DNA of 64,000 nt from Thiocapsa marina 5811. Its GTDB lineage: Bacteria; Pseudomonadota; Gammaproteobacteria; Chromatiales; Chromatiaceae. Each line of letters starts with the position of its first letter. The stretch's first letter is position 1. The notes under the pieces were generated by a model. The model was not told where the DNA came from. It did not search any database and saw nothing but the letters and a program-made list of their open reading frames with translations. The position numbers and the translations under genes are program-made. This document shows positions 1-7,764 of this stretch, in pieces. The DNA is taken from assembly GCF_000223985.1 (NCBI RefSeq), contig NZ_AFWV01000001.1, positions 1 through 64,000 of the forward strand. Direction: 5' to 3'.

Positions 1-141
1 GGCGGCGGATTCGAGCTCGATACCGTGGCGTTGGCCGTACCGAAACGACAATGCATGGACCGCGAATCCTTCGGATGTCGCAATGGCCGCTGCGGTTGCG
101 GAGTCCAACCCTCCACTCAAAAGAACGACTGCCGGTTTCAT
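1..141 (-). CDS. queC: 7-cyano-7-deazaguanine synthase QueC, 5' part only
   Basis: The first 47 codons of a gene that runs off the left edge of the window. The N-terminus reads [20 protein letters not shown], with the PP-loop SGGLDS nucleotide-binding motif at about residues 9-14, followed by SFRYGQRH, a QueC signature. QueC converts 7-carboxy-7-deazaguanine to preQ0 with ATP and ammonia in queuosine biosynthesis, in the cytoplasm. The ATG at 141 is the natural start because the PP-loop follows within ten residues. It lies 64 bp downstream of the PilZ gene on the same strand and may be co-transcribed with it. The identification is firm; completeness cannot be judged. Confidence 0.88.
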   Translation of the reverse strand, partial: MKPAVVLLSGGLDSATAAAIATSEGFAVHALSFRYGQRHGIELESAA

Positions 142-205
142 GGTCTCGGAAGATAAAGCATAGCGACAGGGCGTATCGAGCCGGATCTAAGCCGGCGCTC
201 GACGC

Positions 206-580
206 TCAGTTGCGTTCGTCCGCCGGTCGGAGGAGCGAGCGGATTCGCGCCAGTGCCGTTTCGCCGACATCGGAGAACTCGATCCCGAGTAACCAGCGTT
301 CCTCGGACGTACTCGGAGAGACCCACGCCACGGAGCCCACGGCTTGAATACCTTCCGGGATCTCCGGCGCCTCCATCTCGACCAACAGTCGCGAACGTAC
401 CGCAAACATGCGATCGGCCCACACTTGCAGACCGCCCTCGCTGATGTTGCGCCCGAGCACCGGGTGCATGCCCGCAGCACCGCCGAGCGCATCCGAGCCG
501 AGTTGCATGAGGCGAGCGTGGCAGTCCCAGGACACCCGCTCGTAGCTCCGTCGATCCGCTTCCGCTTCGCTGGCCGCCAT
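206..580 (-). CDS. PilZ domain protein
   Basis: A 124-residue cytoplasmic protein that is essentially one PilZ domain, the fold that binds cyclic di-GMP. Both binding motifs are visible: an RxxxR stretch near the N-terminus (RRSYER) and an NxSxxG motif (NISEGG) about 45 residues later. The end carries the usual beta-strand pattern (LLGIEFSDV). I chose the ATG at 580, preceded by GAGGTG at a suitable distance. The same frame stays open upstream to 988, but that part is arginine/serine-rich and looks non-coding. With no attached output domain it is probably a c-di-GMP adaptor for motility, pili or exopolysaccharide; the target is unknown. queC follows. Confidence 0.85.
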   Translation of the reverse strand: MAASEAEADRRSYERVSWDCHARLMQLGSDALGGAAGMHPVLGRNISEGGLQVWADRMFAVRSRLLVEMEAPEIPEGIQAVGSVAWVSPSTSEERWLLGIEFSDVGETALARIRSLLRPADERN

Positions 581-956
581 AAACACCTCATACCGTCTGA
601 TTGATTGAACCCAGAGCCGTCGGTCGACCGCTTCGCGTCGTATGCAAGCCTTTGACGCGGCGAACGATCTTCGATATCCGACGCCCCGCGAGGTGATGGC
701 CGCTACGGCCCCTGGCCCACGCCCCGCGCTGCGCCCTGCCGAGTGGCACGAATCGCTTAAACACAGCGCCGCGCTAAGGATAGCGCTCGTTCGAGAGGCT
801 GTCGACCGACCTTTCGGAGGATCGCGAGGCGCAGCGATGGGATCGGCGATCCCGCTGGCGGACGGATCAGATCGGAACGGGGAAGGTTCGTCGAAACGGC
901 AAGACGGATGACGGAGATGCCGTGAAACTGCGGTGTCGGTCGGTACCGGCGGTACG
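581..956. other. Intergenic stretch, no gene seen
   Basis: About 376 bases between the PilZ gene and the hairpin behind the antenna genes. Short open frames occur on both strands, but they lack a convincing ribosome site, conserved motif or sensible composition. I see no tRNA, repeat or recognisable regulatory motif. The PilZ promoter presumably lies here. Confidence 0.5.
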
Positions 957-991
957 GCCATGCTCGACGGCGTGGGACCGTCGAGCATGGC
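957..991 (-). terminator. Perfect 14-bp hairpin behind the puc genes
   Basis: GCCATGCTCGACGG (957-970) and its exact complement (978-991) enclose a 7-nt loop, giving a very stable hairpin 78 bp downstream of the last antenna gene. No T-run follows on the minus strand, so it may act as a factor-dependent terminator or protect the 3' end of the antenna mRNA rather than as a classical intrinsic terminator. Confidence 0.55.
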
Positions 992-1068
992 GCGATTGGC
1001 GAACGCGATGGTCTGATTACCCGCGAATTCGATCCACGCGTGGAAGAATCCGCATCAGCCCGGTCCGA

Positions 1069-1233
1069 TCAGGCCCAACCGAAGCCCATCTGGAACACGA
1101 CGGCATGGAGCACCAAAGCAATGATCAACAGAAGAAAGAAGATCGGCATCAGCCATGTCGCGGGATTGAGGACCAGCCACACCTTCCAATCGTCTTCCGG
1201 GTTCTTCGGCTTTGCAATCTGGACGTCACTCAT
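1069..1233 (-). CDS. pucA: Light-harvesting complex alpha subunit (LH2 type), short form
   Basis: A 54-residue single-span inner-membrane antenna polypeptide. The N-terminal part has the alpha pattern DDWKVWLVLNPATW. The membrane helix (about residues 22-46) contains His43 in ALVLHAVV, the expected axial ligand of the B850-type bacteriochlorophyll. The KVWLVLNP start and lack of LH1-type features favour LH2 (puc) over LH1 (puf), and no pufLM genes are nearby. It lies 25 bp behind its beta partner, with which it forms the alpha/beta unit of the ring. It has the normal length, unlike the second alpha gene at 1467-1985. Confidence 0.85.
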   Translation of the reverse strand: MSDVQIAKPKNPEDDWKVWLVLNPATWLMPIFFLLLIIALVLHAVVFQMGFGWA

Positions 1234-1258
1234 AATCTTGATCTCGTCGAAGTCGGAT

Positions 1259-1396
1259 TTAGAACCAGGGATTGGCAGCGATCACGAAGAGGTGAACCAA
1301 TGCAGCGATCCCGACGTATGCGGTGTAGGTCACCTTGAACTGCTCATGAAGTTCTTTTGCTTGTTGGTCGGTGAGACCGGACAGAGACTGCGCCAT
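1259..1396 (-). CDS. pucB: Light-harvesting complex beta subunit (LH2 type)
   Basis: A 45-residue beta antenna polypeptide beginning MAQSLSGLTDQQAKELHEQF. Two conserved histidines are present, His17 before the membrane and His35 in the membrane helix (AALVHLF), the latter being the B850 ligand. The C-terminus is NPWF. GGAGCT precedes the ATG at 1396 at the usual distance. It lies 70 bp downstream of the long alpha gene and 25 bp upstream of the short alpha gene, so the four antenna genes run beta-alpha-beta-alpha. Its core is nearly identical to the beta at 2004-2225, which indicates a tandem duplication of the pair. Confidence 0.87.
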   Translation of the reverse strand: MAQSLSGLTDQQAKELHEQFKVTYTAYVGIAALVHLFVIAANPWF

Positions 1397-1466
1397 GATT
1401 GAGCTCCTTTGCTGGATTTTTCATCGAGCAACGTAGGCCAAGCCGAGGCCGGACAGGCGTCGAGGC

Positions 1467-1985
1467 TTAGGCCGCCTCGGGCACCACGATCACTTCGACC
1501 GGCACCGGCACGACCGCGGGTGCAGCTTCTTCGGCCGGAGCTTCTTCCGCAGCAGGCGCAGCTTCGACGGGAGCGGCCTCGGCGGCCGGCGCGGCTTCGA
1601 CCGGAGCGGCCTCGGCAGCAGGCGCGGCTTCGACCGGAGCGGCCTCGGCAGCAGGCGCGGCTTCGACCGGAGCGGCCTCGGCGGCGGGCGCGGCTTCGGC
1701 AGGCGCTTCCTCGGCGACCGGCACGACTTCCTCGACGATCACGATGACTTCTTCGACGACGGGCGCATCTGCAACCGGCGCGACCGCAGCAGGCTCGACG
1801 GCCTTGCTGGATTCCCATGCGTTACCCGGGAGGGAGAAGGCATACAGGTGCACGCCCAACGCGATGACGAGAAGGGCAGCCAACATCGGCACCAACCAAA
1901 CGGCCGGGTTGATCACCAGCCAAATTCGGTAGTCGCGCTGACTCGGGCTGTAATTGAGAACGTTGCGGAAAGCGTCTTGAAGCAT
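1467..1985 (-). CDS. pucA: Light-harvesting alpha subunit with a long Ala/Pro/Glu repeat tail
   Basis: A 172-residue alpha antenna polypeptide, about three times the normal length. Residues 1-55 are a standard alpha subunit: DYRIWLVINPAVW, then one membrane helix with the bacteriochlorophyll ligand His46 (ALGVHLYAF). From about residue 60 the protein becomes an acidic Ala/Pro/Glu/Val tail on the periplasmic side. Its middle is four copies of an 11-residue unit (APVEAAPAAEA), encoded by a 33-bp tandem repeat at 1561-1692. The frame is open throughout and the repeat is a multiple of three, so translation is preserved. AAGGAGGCC precedes the ATG at 1985. Rubrivivax gelatinosus LH2 alpha has a much shorter Ala/Pro-rich tail, so the principle is known, but this length is unusual. 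Confidence 0.87.
   Translation of the reverse strand: MLQDAFRNVLNYSPSQRDYRIWLVINPAVWLVPMLAALLVIALGVHLYAFSLPGNAWESSKAVEPAAVAPVADAPVVEEVIVIVEEVVPVAEEAPAEAAPAAEAAPVEAAPAAEAAPVEAAPAAEAAPVEAAPAAEAAPVEAAPAAEEAPAEEAAPAVVPVPVEVIVVPEAA
1561..1692 (-). repeat. 33-bp tandem repeat, four copies, coding
   Basis: Four consecutive 33-bp units start at 1561, 1594, 1627 and 1660. Units two and three are identical and the outer two differ at a few positions; a partial unit follows. They encode the 11-residue repeat in the tail of the long alpha antenna subunit. Near-identity of the central units suggests recent expansion by slippage or recombination, so copy number may vary between strains. Confidence 0.9.
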
Positions 1986-2003
1986 GGGTGTGGCCTCCTT
2001 GAT

Positions 2004-2225
2004 TTAGAACCAGGGGTTGCTCGCAATAATGAACAGATGCACGAGTGCTGCGATCCCGACGTACGCCGTGTAGGTGACCTTGAATTGCTTGTGAAATTCT
2101 TTTGCTTGCTCCGAGGTAAGCCCGGACAGGCTCTTTTCTTGCTGCTGCTGCGCGACGACGGGCTTCGCCTGTCCGCGCGCTTTGCTGCCGGTTGATGGTG
2201 TGGCGGGAGATCGCTGCCCAGCCAT
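2004..2225 (-). CDS. pucB: Light-harvesting complex beta subunit (LH2 type) with N-terminal extension
   Basis: A 73-residue beta antenna polypeptide. The last 43 residues (SLSGLTSEQAKEFHKQF to NPWF) match the short beta at 1259-1396, with His45 and the bacteriochlorophyll ligand His63. About 28 extra residues precede this core, rich in Gln, Lys, Ser and Pro and facing the cytoplasm. The ATG at 2225 is chosen because AAGGAGG lies just upstream. The frame stays open to 2342, but that segment lies in an intergenic repeat. The gene ends 18 bp before the long alpha gene, which has its own ribosome site, so both non-standard antenna forms sit in one pair. Confidence 0.84.
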   Translation of the reverse strand: MAGQRSPATPSTGSKARGQAKPVVAQQQQEKSLSGLTSEQAKEFHKQFKVTYTAYVGIAALVHLFIIASNPWF

Positions 2226-2292
2226 TGGATTGGCCTCCTTACGGGTTGTGCCGAGGTCGCCGCCCAGAATCTGTGCGACGGGGGATCCGGCA

Positions 2293-2425
2293 TTTAGAAC
2301 CGCAAAGGCGCAAAGGACGCAAAGGAAAACAACAATCTGCAATGCGGACGACGTTCACCCTTCGAGTCAATAGCGTCTTTGAAGCAAGGCTTTGAACGCC
2401 TTTCCGTCCTTTGCGGTTCAACTGA
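2293..2425. repeat. Inverted repeat of the CGCAAAGG type
   Basis: AACCGCAAAGGCGCAAAGG near 2297 is repeated in inverted orientation near 2399-2419 (CGTCCTTTGCGGTTCAA). The CGCAAAGGACGCAAAGG pattern is typical of short intergenic repeats spread through many bacterial genomes. The element lies between the PpsR-type site and the first antenna gene, so it should be transcribed as part of the puc leader. Confidence 0.6.
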
Positions 2426-2516
2426 TCTTTGTAGGATCAGCTATCGGCTTTGTGTGGCGGATTTCGCGGAATTCGGCTGAGGGAAGGTGCCGCGAGGTTT
2501 GGACGAGCTTGTGGTT

Positions 2517-2534
2517 TGTTATCACCGGCAAACA
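2517..2534 (-). promoter_or_regulatory. Candidate PpsR/CrtJ operator, TGT-N12-ACA
   Basis: The 18-bp sequence TGTTTGCCGGTGATAACA (minus strand) fits the TGT-N12-ACA palindrome bound by PpsR/CrtJ, the redox- and light-responsive repressor of photosynthesis genes in purple bacteria. It lies about 290 bp upstream of the first pucB start. Only one clear copy was found, whereas regulated promoters often have two. The regulator gene itself is not in the window. Confidence 0.5.
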
Positions 2535-2720
2535 TCTAATCGGCGATAATGCACTGCTTATCTTCGTTTTTTCATCAAGATGGCAAGCCGCCGAATTCCG
2601 GTGCAGAGCTCGCCCTGGCGCACGGTGCGCGTCTCGCCGAAAACTGAAACATGCCTGGAGACTCGATCCCCCGACCCTGGTCGGAGGCCCCGATCTGACG
2701 ACTCATAGCCGCTAGCTGAA

Positions 2721-2787
2721 GGCTGGCGGCTGGCGGCTGGTGGCTGGTGGCTGGTGGCTGGTGGCTGGCGGCTGGCGGCTGGCGGCT
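2721..2787. repeat. 7-bp tandem array GGCTGGY
   Basis: About nine and a half direct copies of GGCTGGC or GGCTGGT, directly behind the stop codon of the sufS-sufE fusion. The C and T variants are grouped in blocks. There are no spacers, so it is not a CRISPR array. It is a simple minisatellite likely to vary in copy number. Confidence 0.85.
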
Positions 2788-2792
2788 GAAAC

Positions 2793-4547
2793 CTACCGCC
2801 CCAACCCCGCCGCGATCTGCCGAATCCGCTCGACCATTGCGACCAGACCATTGCGGCGGGTCATACTGAGATGATCGTCGAGACCGAGACGGCTGAAGAA
2901 GGCTTGCGCATCGAAGGCGAGGATGGCTCCGGCCTTTTGGCCGGAGTAGAGCTGCTGCAGCAGGGCGATGAGGCCCCGGACGATGTTGGCGTCGCTGTCG
3001 GCAAGGAACTCGATGACGTCGGTCGAGCCCGGACGCACGCGGGCCGAGAGGTGAACGCGACTCTGGCAACCGGGGACGAAGGTCTCCGGGGTCTTCAAGG
3101 CATCCGGCATCGGCGTCAAACGCTCGCCGAGATCCATGATCTGTTGATGGCGCATCGGCCAATCGGGGAGAAGATCGAAGATTTCCGCGATCTCTTCGGC
3201 GGCCGACGCGGGTGAGTCGGCGACCGCGACCGGATAGAGGATCTCCGCGGGAGGCGTTTCGGTCCGCCCCTTCCGGGCGGACGCGTCGCGAGCGACGGAG
3301 ACGATCTCGGCGAGCGCATCGGCGAGCCGCTCGACCTCCGCTTCGGTGTTGTAGGCACCGAAGGAGGCACGTGCGGTCGAGGCGATGCCGAGGCGGTCCA
3401 TCAGCGGCTGGCAGCAATGGTGACCGGTACGGATGCAGATGCCGCGTAGATCGAGCTGCATGCCGATATCCAGCGTGCCGATCGGCGGATCGACCATGAC
3501 CCAGGAGACGACGGCGGCCTTCTGCGGTGCGGTACCCTTGATCTCGAGACCGGGGATGGCGGACAGCCGCTCGGTGACCTGCCGCAGGAGACGCTGCTCG
3601 TGCGCGTGGATCCGTTCGAATCCGACCCCTTCGAGCCACTCGATGGCCGCGGCAAGACCGACCGCGCCGGCGATATGGGGCGTGCCGGCCTCGAACTTGT
3701 TCGGGATCTGGGCATAGGTGGTCTTCTCGAAGGTGACCTGCTCGATCATGTCGCCGCCGCCCTGGTACGGCGGCATCGCCTCGAGCAGAGCGCGCTTCCC
3801 GTAGAGCACGCCCATGCCGGTCGGTCCGTAGAGCTTGTGTCCGGAGAAGGCGTAGAAGTCGGCGTCGAGGGCTTGAACATCGGTCGCACCGTGAGAGACC
3901 CACTGGGCGCCGTCGATCAGCGCGAGCGCCCCCGCGGCATGGGCCTCCTCGATGATCGCCTTGACCGGGTTGATGGTTCCGAGCGCGTTGGAGACGTGGT
4001 TGACTGCGACCAGCCGGGTACGCGAGGAGAGCAGGCGACGGTAGGCGTCCATGTCGAGCTCGCCGGAATCGTCGATCGGGATGACCCGGATGCGCGCACC
4101 CGTGGCCTCGCAGACCATCTGCCAAGGTACGATGTTGGAGTGATGCTCGAGGTTGGAGAGGATGATCTCGTCGCCGCACGTCAGCTTGGCCCGACCCCAG
4201 GAGGAGGCGACCAGGTTGATGGACTCGGTCGTCCCGCGCGTGAAGAGACACTCGACCGGCTCGGCGGCGTGCAGGAAATGCGCGACCATCTCGCGCGCGT
4301 AGTCGTGCATCCGGGTGGCGTTGCGCGAGAGCTGGTAGACGCCGCGATGGATGTTGGCGTGGTATTGCTGGTGATAGTCGCTCACCGCCTGGATGACCTG
4401 GAGCGGTTGCTGGGTGCTCGCGGCATTGTCCAGGTAGGCCAACGGCTGATCGTGCACCCGGGTTGCGAGGATCGGAAACTGGGCGCGCAGGGCCGTCAGG
4501 TCCAAGGGCACGGAGGGTGCGGGGGTCGGTGAGAGTCGAGGAGTCAT
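2793..4547 (-). CDS. Cysteine desulfurase SufS fused to sulfur acceptor SufE
   Basis: A 584-residue fusion of two iron-sulfur cluster assembly proteins. Residues 20-420 are a class V aminotransferase-fold cysteine desulfurase: Lys238 in SGHKLYG is the expected pyridoxal phosphate lysine, and Cys378 in RTGHHCCQPLM matches the persulfide cysteine. Residues 450-584 are a SufE domain with its acceptor cysteine at Cys494 (VPGCQSRVHL). An Ala/Glu-rich linker joins them. The desulfurase takes sulfur from cysteine and passes it to the SufE cysteine, here within one chain. The ATG at 4547 is 7 bp after the glgA stop; longer starts would overlap glgA. No other suf genes are in the window. Both active cysteines are intact. 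Confidence 0.9.
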   Translation of the reverse strand: MTPRLSPTPAPSVPLDLTALRAQFPILATRVHDQPLAYLDNAASTQQPLQVIQAVSDYHQQYHANIHRGVYQLSRNATRMHDYAREMVAHFLHAAEPVECLFTRGTTESINLVASSWGRAKLTCGDEIILSNLEHHSNIVPWQMVCEATGARIRVIPIDDSGELDMDAYRRLLSSRTRLVAVNHVSNALGTINPVKAIIEEAHAAGALALIDGAQWVSHGATDVQALDADFYAFSGHKLYGPTGMGVLYGKRALLEAMPPYQGGGDMIEQVTFEKTTYAQIPNKFEAGTPHIAGAVGLAAAIEWLEGVGFERIHAHEQRLLRQVTERLSAIPGLEIKGTAPQKAAVVSWVMVDPPIGTLDIGMQLDLRGICIRTGHHCCQPLMDRLGIASTARASFGAYNTEAEVERLADALAEIVSVARDASARKGRTETPPAEILYPVAVADSPASAAEEIAEIFDLLPDWPMRHQQIMDLGERLTPMPDALKTPETFVPGCQSRVHLSARVRPGSTDVIEFLADSDANIVRGLIALLQQLYSGQKAGAILAFDAQAFFSRLGLDDHLSMTRRNGLVAMVERIRQIAAGLGR

Positions 4548-4554
4548 CTTCGGT

Positions 4555-6024
4555 TCAGTGCACTCGGATGTGGCTGTAGATGTCCAGGTATTGGCGTGCC
4601 GGTCGGCCCCATGAGCGGTCGACACGCATCCCGTTGATCTGCAGCTGGCGGAAATACTCGGGGTGATTCCGCCACAGATCGATCGCGCGCTCCATGGCGG
4701 ATGCCAGGGCGGACTCGGTCAGGTCGTCGAAGAGATAGCCGTTGCGCTCCTCGAAGGGACGATCCGAGTAATTGGCGTCGAAGACCGTATCGGCGAGTCC
4801 GCCGACACGCCGCGCGATCGGGACCACGCCGTATTTCATCGCGATCATCTGGGTTAACCCGCAGGGCTCGTAGATGCTCGGGATGAGGATCATGTCCGCG
4901 CCTGCATAGATGAGATGGGACAACTCCTCGTCGTACGCAAGGACCAGACGGCAATCCGGGTGCCCCTCGGTGTCCTCTTGGAGGCGCCGAAACTGCTCGG
5001 CCACGACCGGATCGAGCGCAGCGCCGAGGAGCGCGAGCTGGCAGTCGAGCGCGCACGCATGGGCGATGCCGAAACGCAGGAGATACACGCCTTTCTGATA
5101 ATCCAGCCGGCTGACCACGGCCACGATGGGCTTCTCGGCTTGAACGAGGCCCAGATACGCGCGCAAGGCCCGGCGATTGGCCTCCTTGCCTTCGAGTCGA
5201 TCGGCATCGAAGGGCTCCGGGATGTGGCGATCGGTCGCGGGGTTCCAGACCGCATCGTCGATGCCGTTCAGCACGCCGCCGAACTTTCCGTCATGGGTCT
5301 TCAGCACGTCCTGGAGCCCCATGCCCTGCTCGGTGTTCTGAATCTCCCAGGCATAGCGGGGCGAGACGGTGTTGACGAAATTGGAGAACACGATCCCGCC
5401 CTTCATCAGATTCACGGCGCGCGGATCGGCGGGATCCTGGAGACGGTCCGCCGTCATGAGCCGAGCCGGGTCCAGACCGACCTGACGTAGGATGGATTCG
5501 CCCACGACACCCTGATAGCCGACGTTGTGCAGGCTGTAGCAGACACGCACGTCGGTCAGTCCGAGCCGCTGGTACAGCTCGAACAAGAGCACCGGCACGA
5601 GCGCGGTCTGCCAGTCGTGACAATGGATGACGTCCGGGCGCCTGCCCGAGATCAGCATGAACTCGAGCACGGCCCGACAGAAGAAGGCAAAACGATCCGC
5701 GTCGTCGGACTCGCCGTAGATGCGCCCGCGCTTGAAGAACCGATGGGGCGAGTCGGGCTCGATGAAGAAGCAGGTCACCCCGTCGACCTCACCCGAGTCG
5801 ACACGACAGTCGATCCACTGATCGAAGTAAGGGACGCGCAGGTTGCGGTAGACCTCGCGGCGTCCCTCGATCAGATCGTGACGCAATGAATCGTACCCCG
5901 GCAAAAAGACCTCGACCTCTTGCCCGAGCGCGAGCAGCTCGCGCGAGAGCCCGTGCACAACATCCCCGAGCCCGCCTGCCTTCGCGATCGGCGCACATTC
6001 CGCGCTGACCATGGCGATGTACAT
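4555..6024 (-). CDS. glgA: Glycogen synthase GlgA
   Basis: A 489-residue GT5 glycosyltransferase that extends glycogen from ADP-glucose in the cytoplasm. The N-terminus carries the ADP-glucose motif KAGGLGDV (about residues 15-22). The C-terminal half has the YEPCGLTQ segment with the conserved glutamate and the following nucleotide-binding loop (VRRVGGLADTV-like). Length and domain order match bacterial GlgA. The ATG at 6024 is preceded by GGGGAAAGG. sufS-sufE starts 7 bp downstream and probably shares the transcript. Glycogen storage suits a phototrophic sulfur bacterium. Confidence 0.94.
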   Translation of the reverse strand: MYIAMVSAECAPIAKAGGLGDVVHGLSRELLALGQEVEVFLPGYDSLRHDLIEGRREVYRNLRVPYFDQWIDCRVDSGEVDGVTCFFIEPDSPHRFFKRGRIYGESDDADRFAFFCRAVLEFMLISGRRPDVIHCHDWQTALVPVLLFELYQRLGLTDVRVCYSLHNVGYQGVVGESILRQVGLDPARLMTADRLQDPADPRAVNLMKGGIVFSNFVNTVSPRYAWEIQNTEQGMGLQDVLKTHDGKFGGVLNGIDDAVWNPATDRHIPEPFDADRLEGKEANRRALRAYLGLVQAEKPIVAVVSRLDYQKGVYLLRFGIAHACALDCQLALLGAALDPVVAEQFRRLQEDTEGHPDCRLVLAYDEELSHLIYAGADMILIPSIYEPCGLTQMIAMKYGVVPIARRVGGLADTVFDANYSDRPFEERNGYLFDDLTESALASAMERAIDLWRNHPEYFRQLQINGMRVDRSWGRPARQYLDIYSHIRVH

Positions 6025-6139
6025 ATACCTTTCCCCTATCGGTCTTTTTGGTTCCGGGGGACGCCGATACCGTCGTTTCCCCTCTCGCGACGTCGCCCCG
6101 GCATACCGCCGGGACCCGATTGAACCCTCCGGAAGAGGC

Positions 6140-7555
6140 TCAGTCGTTCCCGCCGCGCGCCGCGATGTAGGCCAACGCCTTGTCGATGCGACGCAGCGTT
6201 GCGTCCTTGCCGACCAACCGCAGGGTCTCGTCGATGCCGGGCGAGGCGGCGCGACCGACGATCGCCACGCGCAAGGGCTGAGCGACCTTGCCCATATTGG
6301 TCCCGAGCTCCTCGGCGACGCCTTCCACCACGTGCTTGAGCCCCTCGAGCGTCCAATCCTCGTAGGCCATCAGCTCGAAGGCCGCACGCAGGCGCTCGAG
6401 CCCCTCGCGGGCCACCAGACGCAGATGCTTCTTGGCGGAGGCCTCGTCGAAGGTCTCGAAGTCGCGATAAAAGAAGGCGCTGATCTCGGCCAGCTCGGTC
6501 AGGGTTTTGGCGCGCGCGGCTTGGGCCTTGACCACCTCGACCAGATCCGGGCCGGACGCGGGGTCGATATCGAGCCGACCCATGTGCGGACTAAGCAGGC
6601 GGGCGATCCGCGCCGGATCGGCGTGGTGCAGGTACTGCTGGTTGAGCCAATCGAGCTTGTCGGTGTTGAACGCCGAGGCCGCCTTGTTGACGTCCCCGAT
6701 CTCGAAGAGGTTGATCATCTCCTCGACGGAGAAGAGCTCCTGATCGCCGTGCGACCACCCGAGACGGACCAGATAATTGAGCAGTGCCTCGGGCAGATAA
6801 CCCTGATCGCGATAGGCGATGACGCTCACCGCACCGTGGCGCTTGGACAGACGCGCCCCGTCGTCGCCGAGGATCATCGGCACGTGGGCGTAGCGCGGCG
6901 GCTCGTGGCCGAGCGCGCGCAGGATATTGATCTGACGCGGCGTGTTGTTGATATGGTCGTCGCCGCGGATGACATGGGTGATGCCCATATCCGAGTCGTC
7001 CACCACCACGCTCAGGTTGTAGGTCGGCGCACCGTCGCTGCGCCGGATGACCAGGTCGTCCAGCTCGGCGTTGGCGAAGACGATCCGCCCGCGGATCATG
7101 TCGTCGACAACCACGACGCCGTCGGCGGGGTTCTTGAAGCGGATGACATGCGGCTCGTTCGGGTCGACCTCATGGCCGCGACAATGGCCGTCATAGCGCG
7201 GTTTGAGCCGCTGCGCCATCTGATCCTCGCGCAGTTTTTCCAGGCGATCCTTCGAGCAGACGCACCGATAGGCCAGCCCCTTGGCGAGCAGCTCGTCGAT
7301 GACGGCGTTGTAGCGCTCGAAGCGCTGGGTCTGATAGAAGGGCCCCTCGTCGTAGTCCAAGCCGAGCCAGGTCATGCCCTCGAGAATGGCGTTCACGGAC
7401 TCGGCGGTCGAGCGTTCCAGGTCCGTATCCTCGATCCTCAGCACGAACTGCCCGCCGTGCTTGCGCGCGAAGAGATAGCTGAAGAGCGCCGTGCGGGCGC
7501 CTCCGACGTGCAGATAACCGGTAGGGGACGGGGCGAATCGGGTACGGACGGTCAT
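6140..7555 (-). CDS. gltX: Glutamyl-tRNA synthetase
   Basis: A 471-residue class I aminoacyl-tRNA synthetase. The HIGH-type signature lies in the N-terminus ([14 protein letters not shown]), and the KMSKS-type motif is LSKRHG around residue 240. The C-terminal anticodon-binding half is complete. It charges tRNA-Glu with glutamate in the cytoplasm; whether it also charges tRNA-Gln cannot be told. The ATG at 7555 places the signature near residue 10, as in the family. A 115-bp gap separates it from glgA, so it may have its own transcript. Confidence 0.95.
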   Translation of the reverse strand: MTVRTRFAPSPTGYLHVGGARTALFSYLFARKHGGQFVLRIEDTDLERSTAESVNAILEGMTWLGLDYDEGPFYQTQRFERYNAVIDELLAKGLAYRCVCSKDRLEKLREDQMAQRLKPRYDGHCRGHEVDPNEPHVIRFKNPADGVVVVDDMIRGRIVFANAELDDLVIRRSDGAPTYNLSVVVDDSDMGITHVIRGDDHINNTPRQINILRALGHEPPRYAHVPMILGDDGARLSKRHGAVSVIAYRDQGYLPEALLNYLVRLGWSHGDQELFSVEEMINLFEIGDVNKAASAFNTDKLDWLNQQYLHHADPARIARLLSPHMGRLDIDPASGPDLVEVVKAQAARAKTLTELAEISAFFYRDFETFDEASAKKHLRLVAREGLERLRAAFELMAYEDWTLEGLKHVVEGVAEELGTNMGKVAQPLRVAIVGRAASPGIDETLRLVGKDATLRRIDKALAYIAARGGND

Positions 7556-7670
7556 GGGCTTCCGGATCGGTTGAGTGGGACGCGTGGCGGCGATTCTAAC
7601 AGAGCCCCTTCGACCTGCCCGCTTGTTCGCGCGCCTTCGTCCCTCACCTTGATATTGCCTCGGCGTGTTC

Positions 7671-7734
7671 GAGCCTCGCCTTGGCCGAGCCTCGCCTTGT
7701 CCGAGCCTCGCCTTGTCCGAGCCTCGCCTTGTCC
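7671..7734. repeat. 16-bp tandem repeat, four copies
   Basis: Four direct copies of GAGCCTCGCCTTGTCC start at 7671, 7687, 7703 and 7719, the first with one mismatch. The array lies in the divergent gap between gltX and the next plus-strand gene and ends about 30 bp before that gene's start. The unit is not a multiple of three and there are no spacers. Confidence 0.88.
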
Positions 7735-7764
7735 GAGCAAGCGCCCTTCGGTTATGTTCGCGCC

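Larger units (their letters stand above)
2226..2792. other. Antenna upstream region: repeats and regulatory site, no gene
   Basis: This 567-bp stretch separates the puc genes from sufS-sufE. It holds the ribosome site of the first beta gene, the CGCAAAGG inverted repeat, a PpsR/CrtJ-type palindrome at 2517-2534 and a 7-bp tandem array at 2721-2787. The puc promoter should lie between about 2430 and 2560 on the minus strand, but I could not assign -35 and -10 boxes with confidence. Open frames here have repeat-derived compositions and are not credible genes. Confidence 0.55.

Noticed and set aside
642..911. An 89-codon plus-strand frame in the first intergenic region
   Set aside because: No ribosome site, no motif, and composition like the non-coding surroundings.
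1069..2225. Antenna genes considered as LH1 (pufBA)
   Set aside because: Both beta subunits end NPWF and the alpha sequences fit LH2 better; no pufL, pufM or pufC is adjacent. LH1-like variants cannot be fully excluded.
2239..2421. Short minus-strand frame in the CGCAAAGG inverted repeat
   Set aside because: Its peptide is simply the translated repeat; such frames recur wherever the repeat occurs.
2721..2787. Tandem arrays at 2721, 7671 and 29401 considered as CRISPR
   Set aside because: Units of 7 or 16 bp follow each other without spacers, and no cas gene is in the window.
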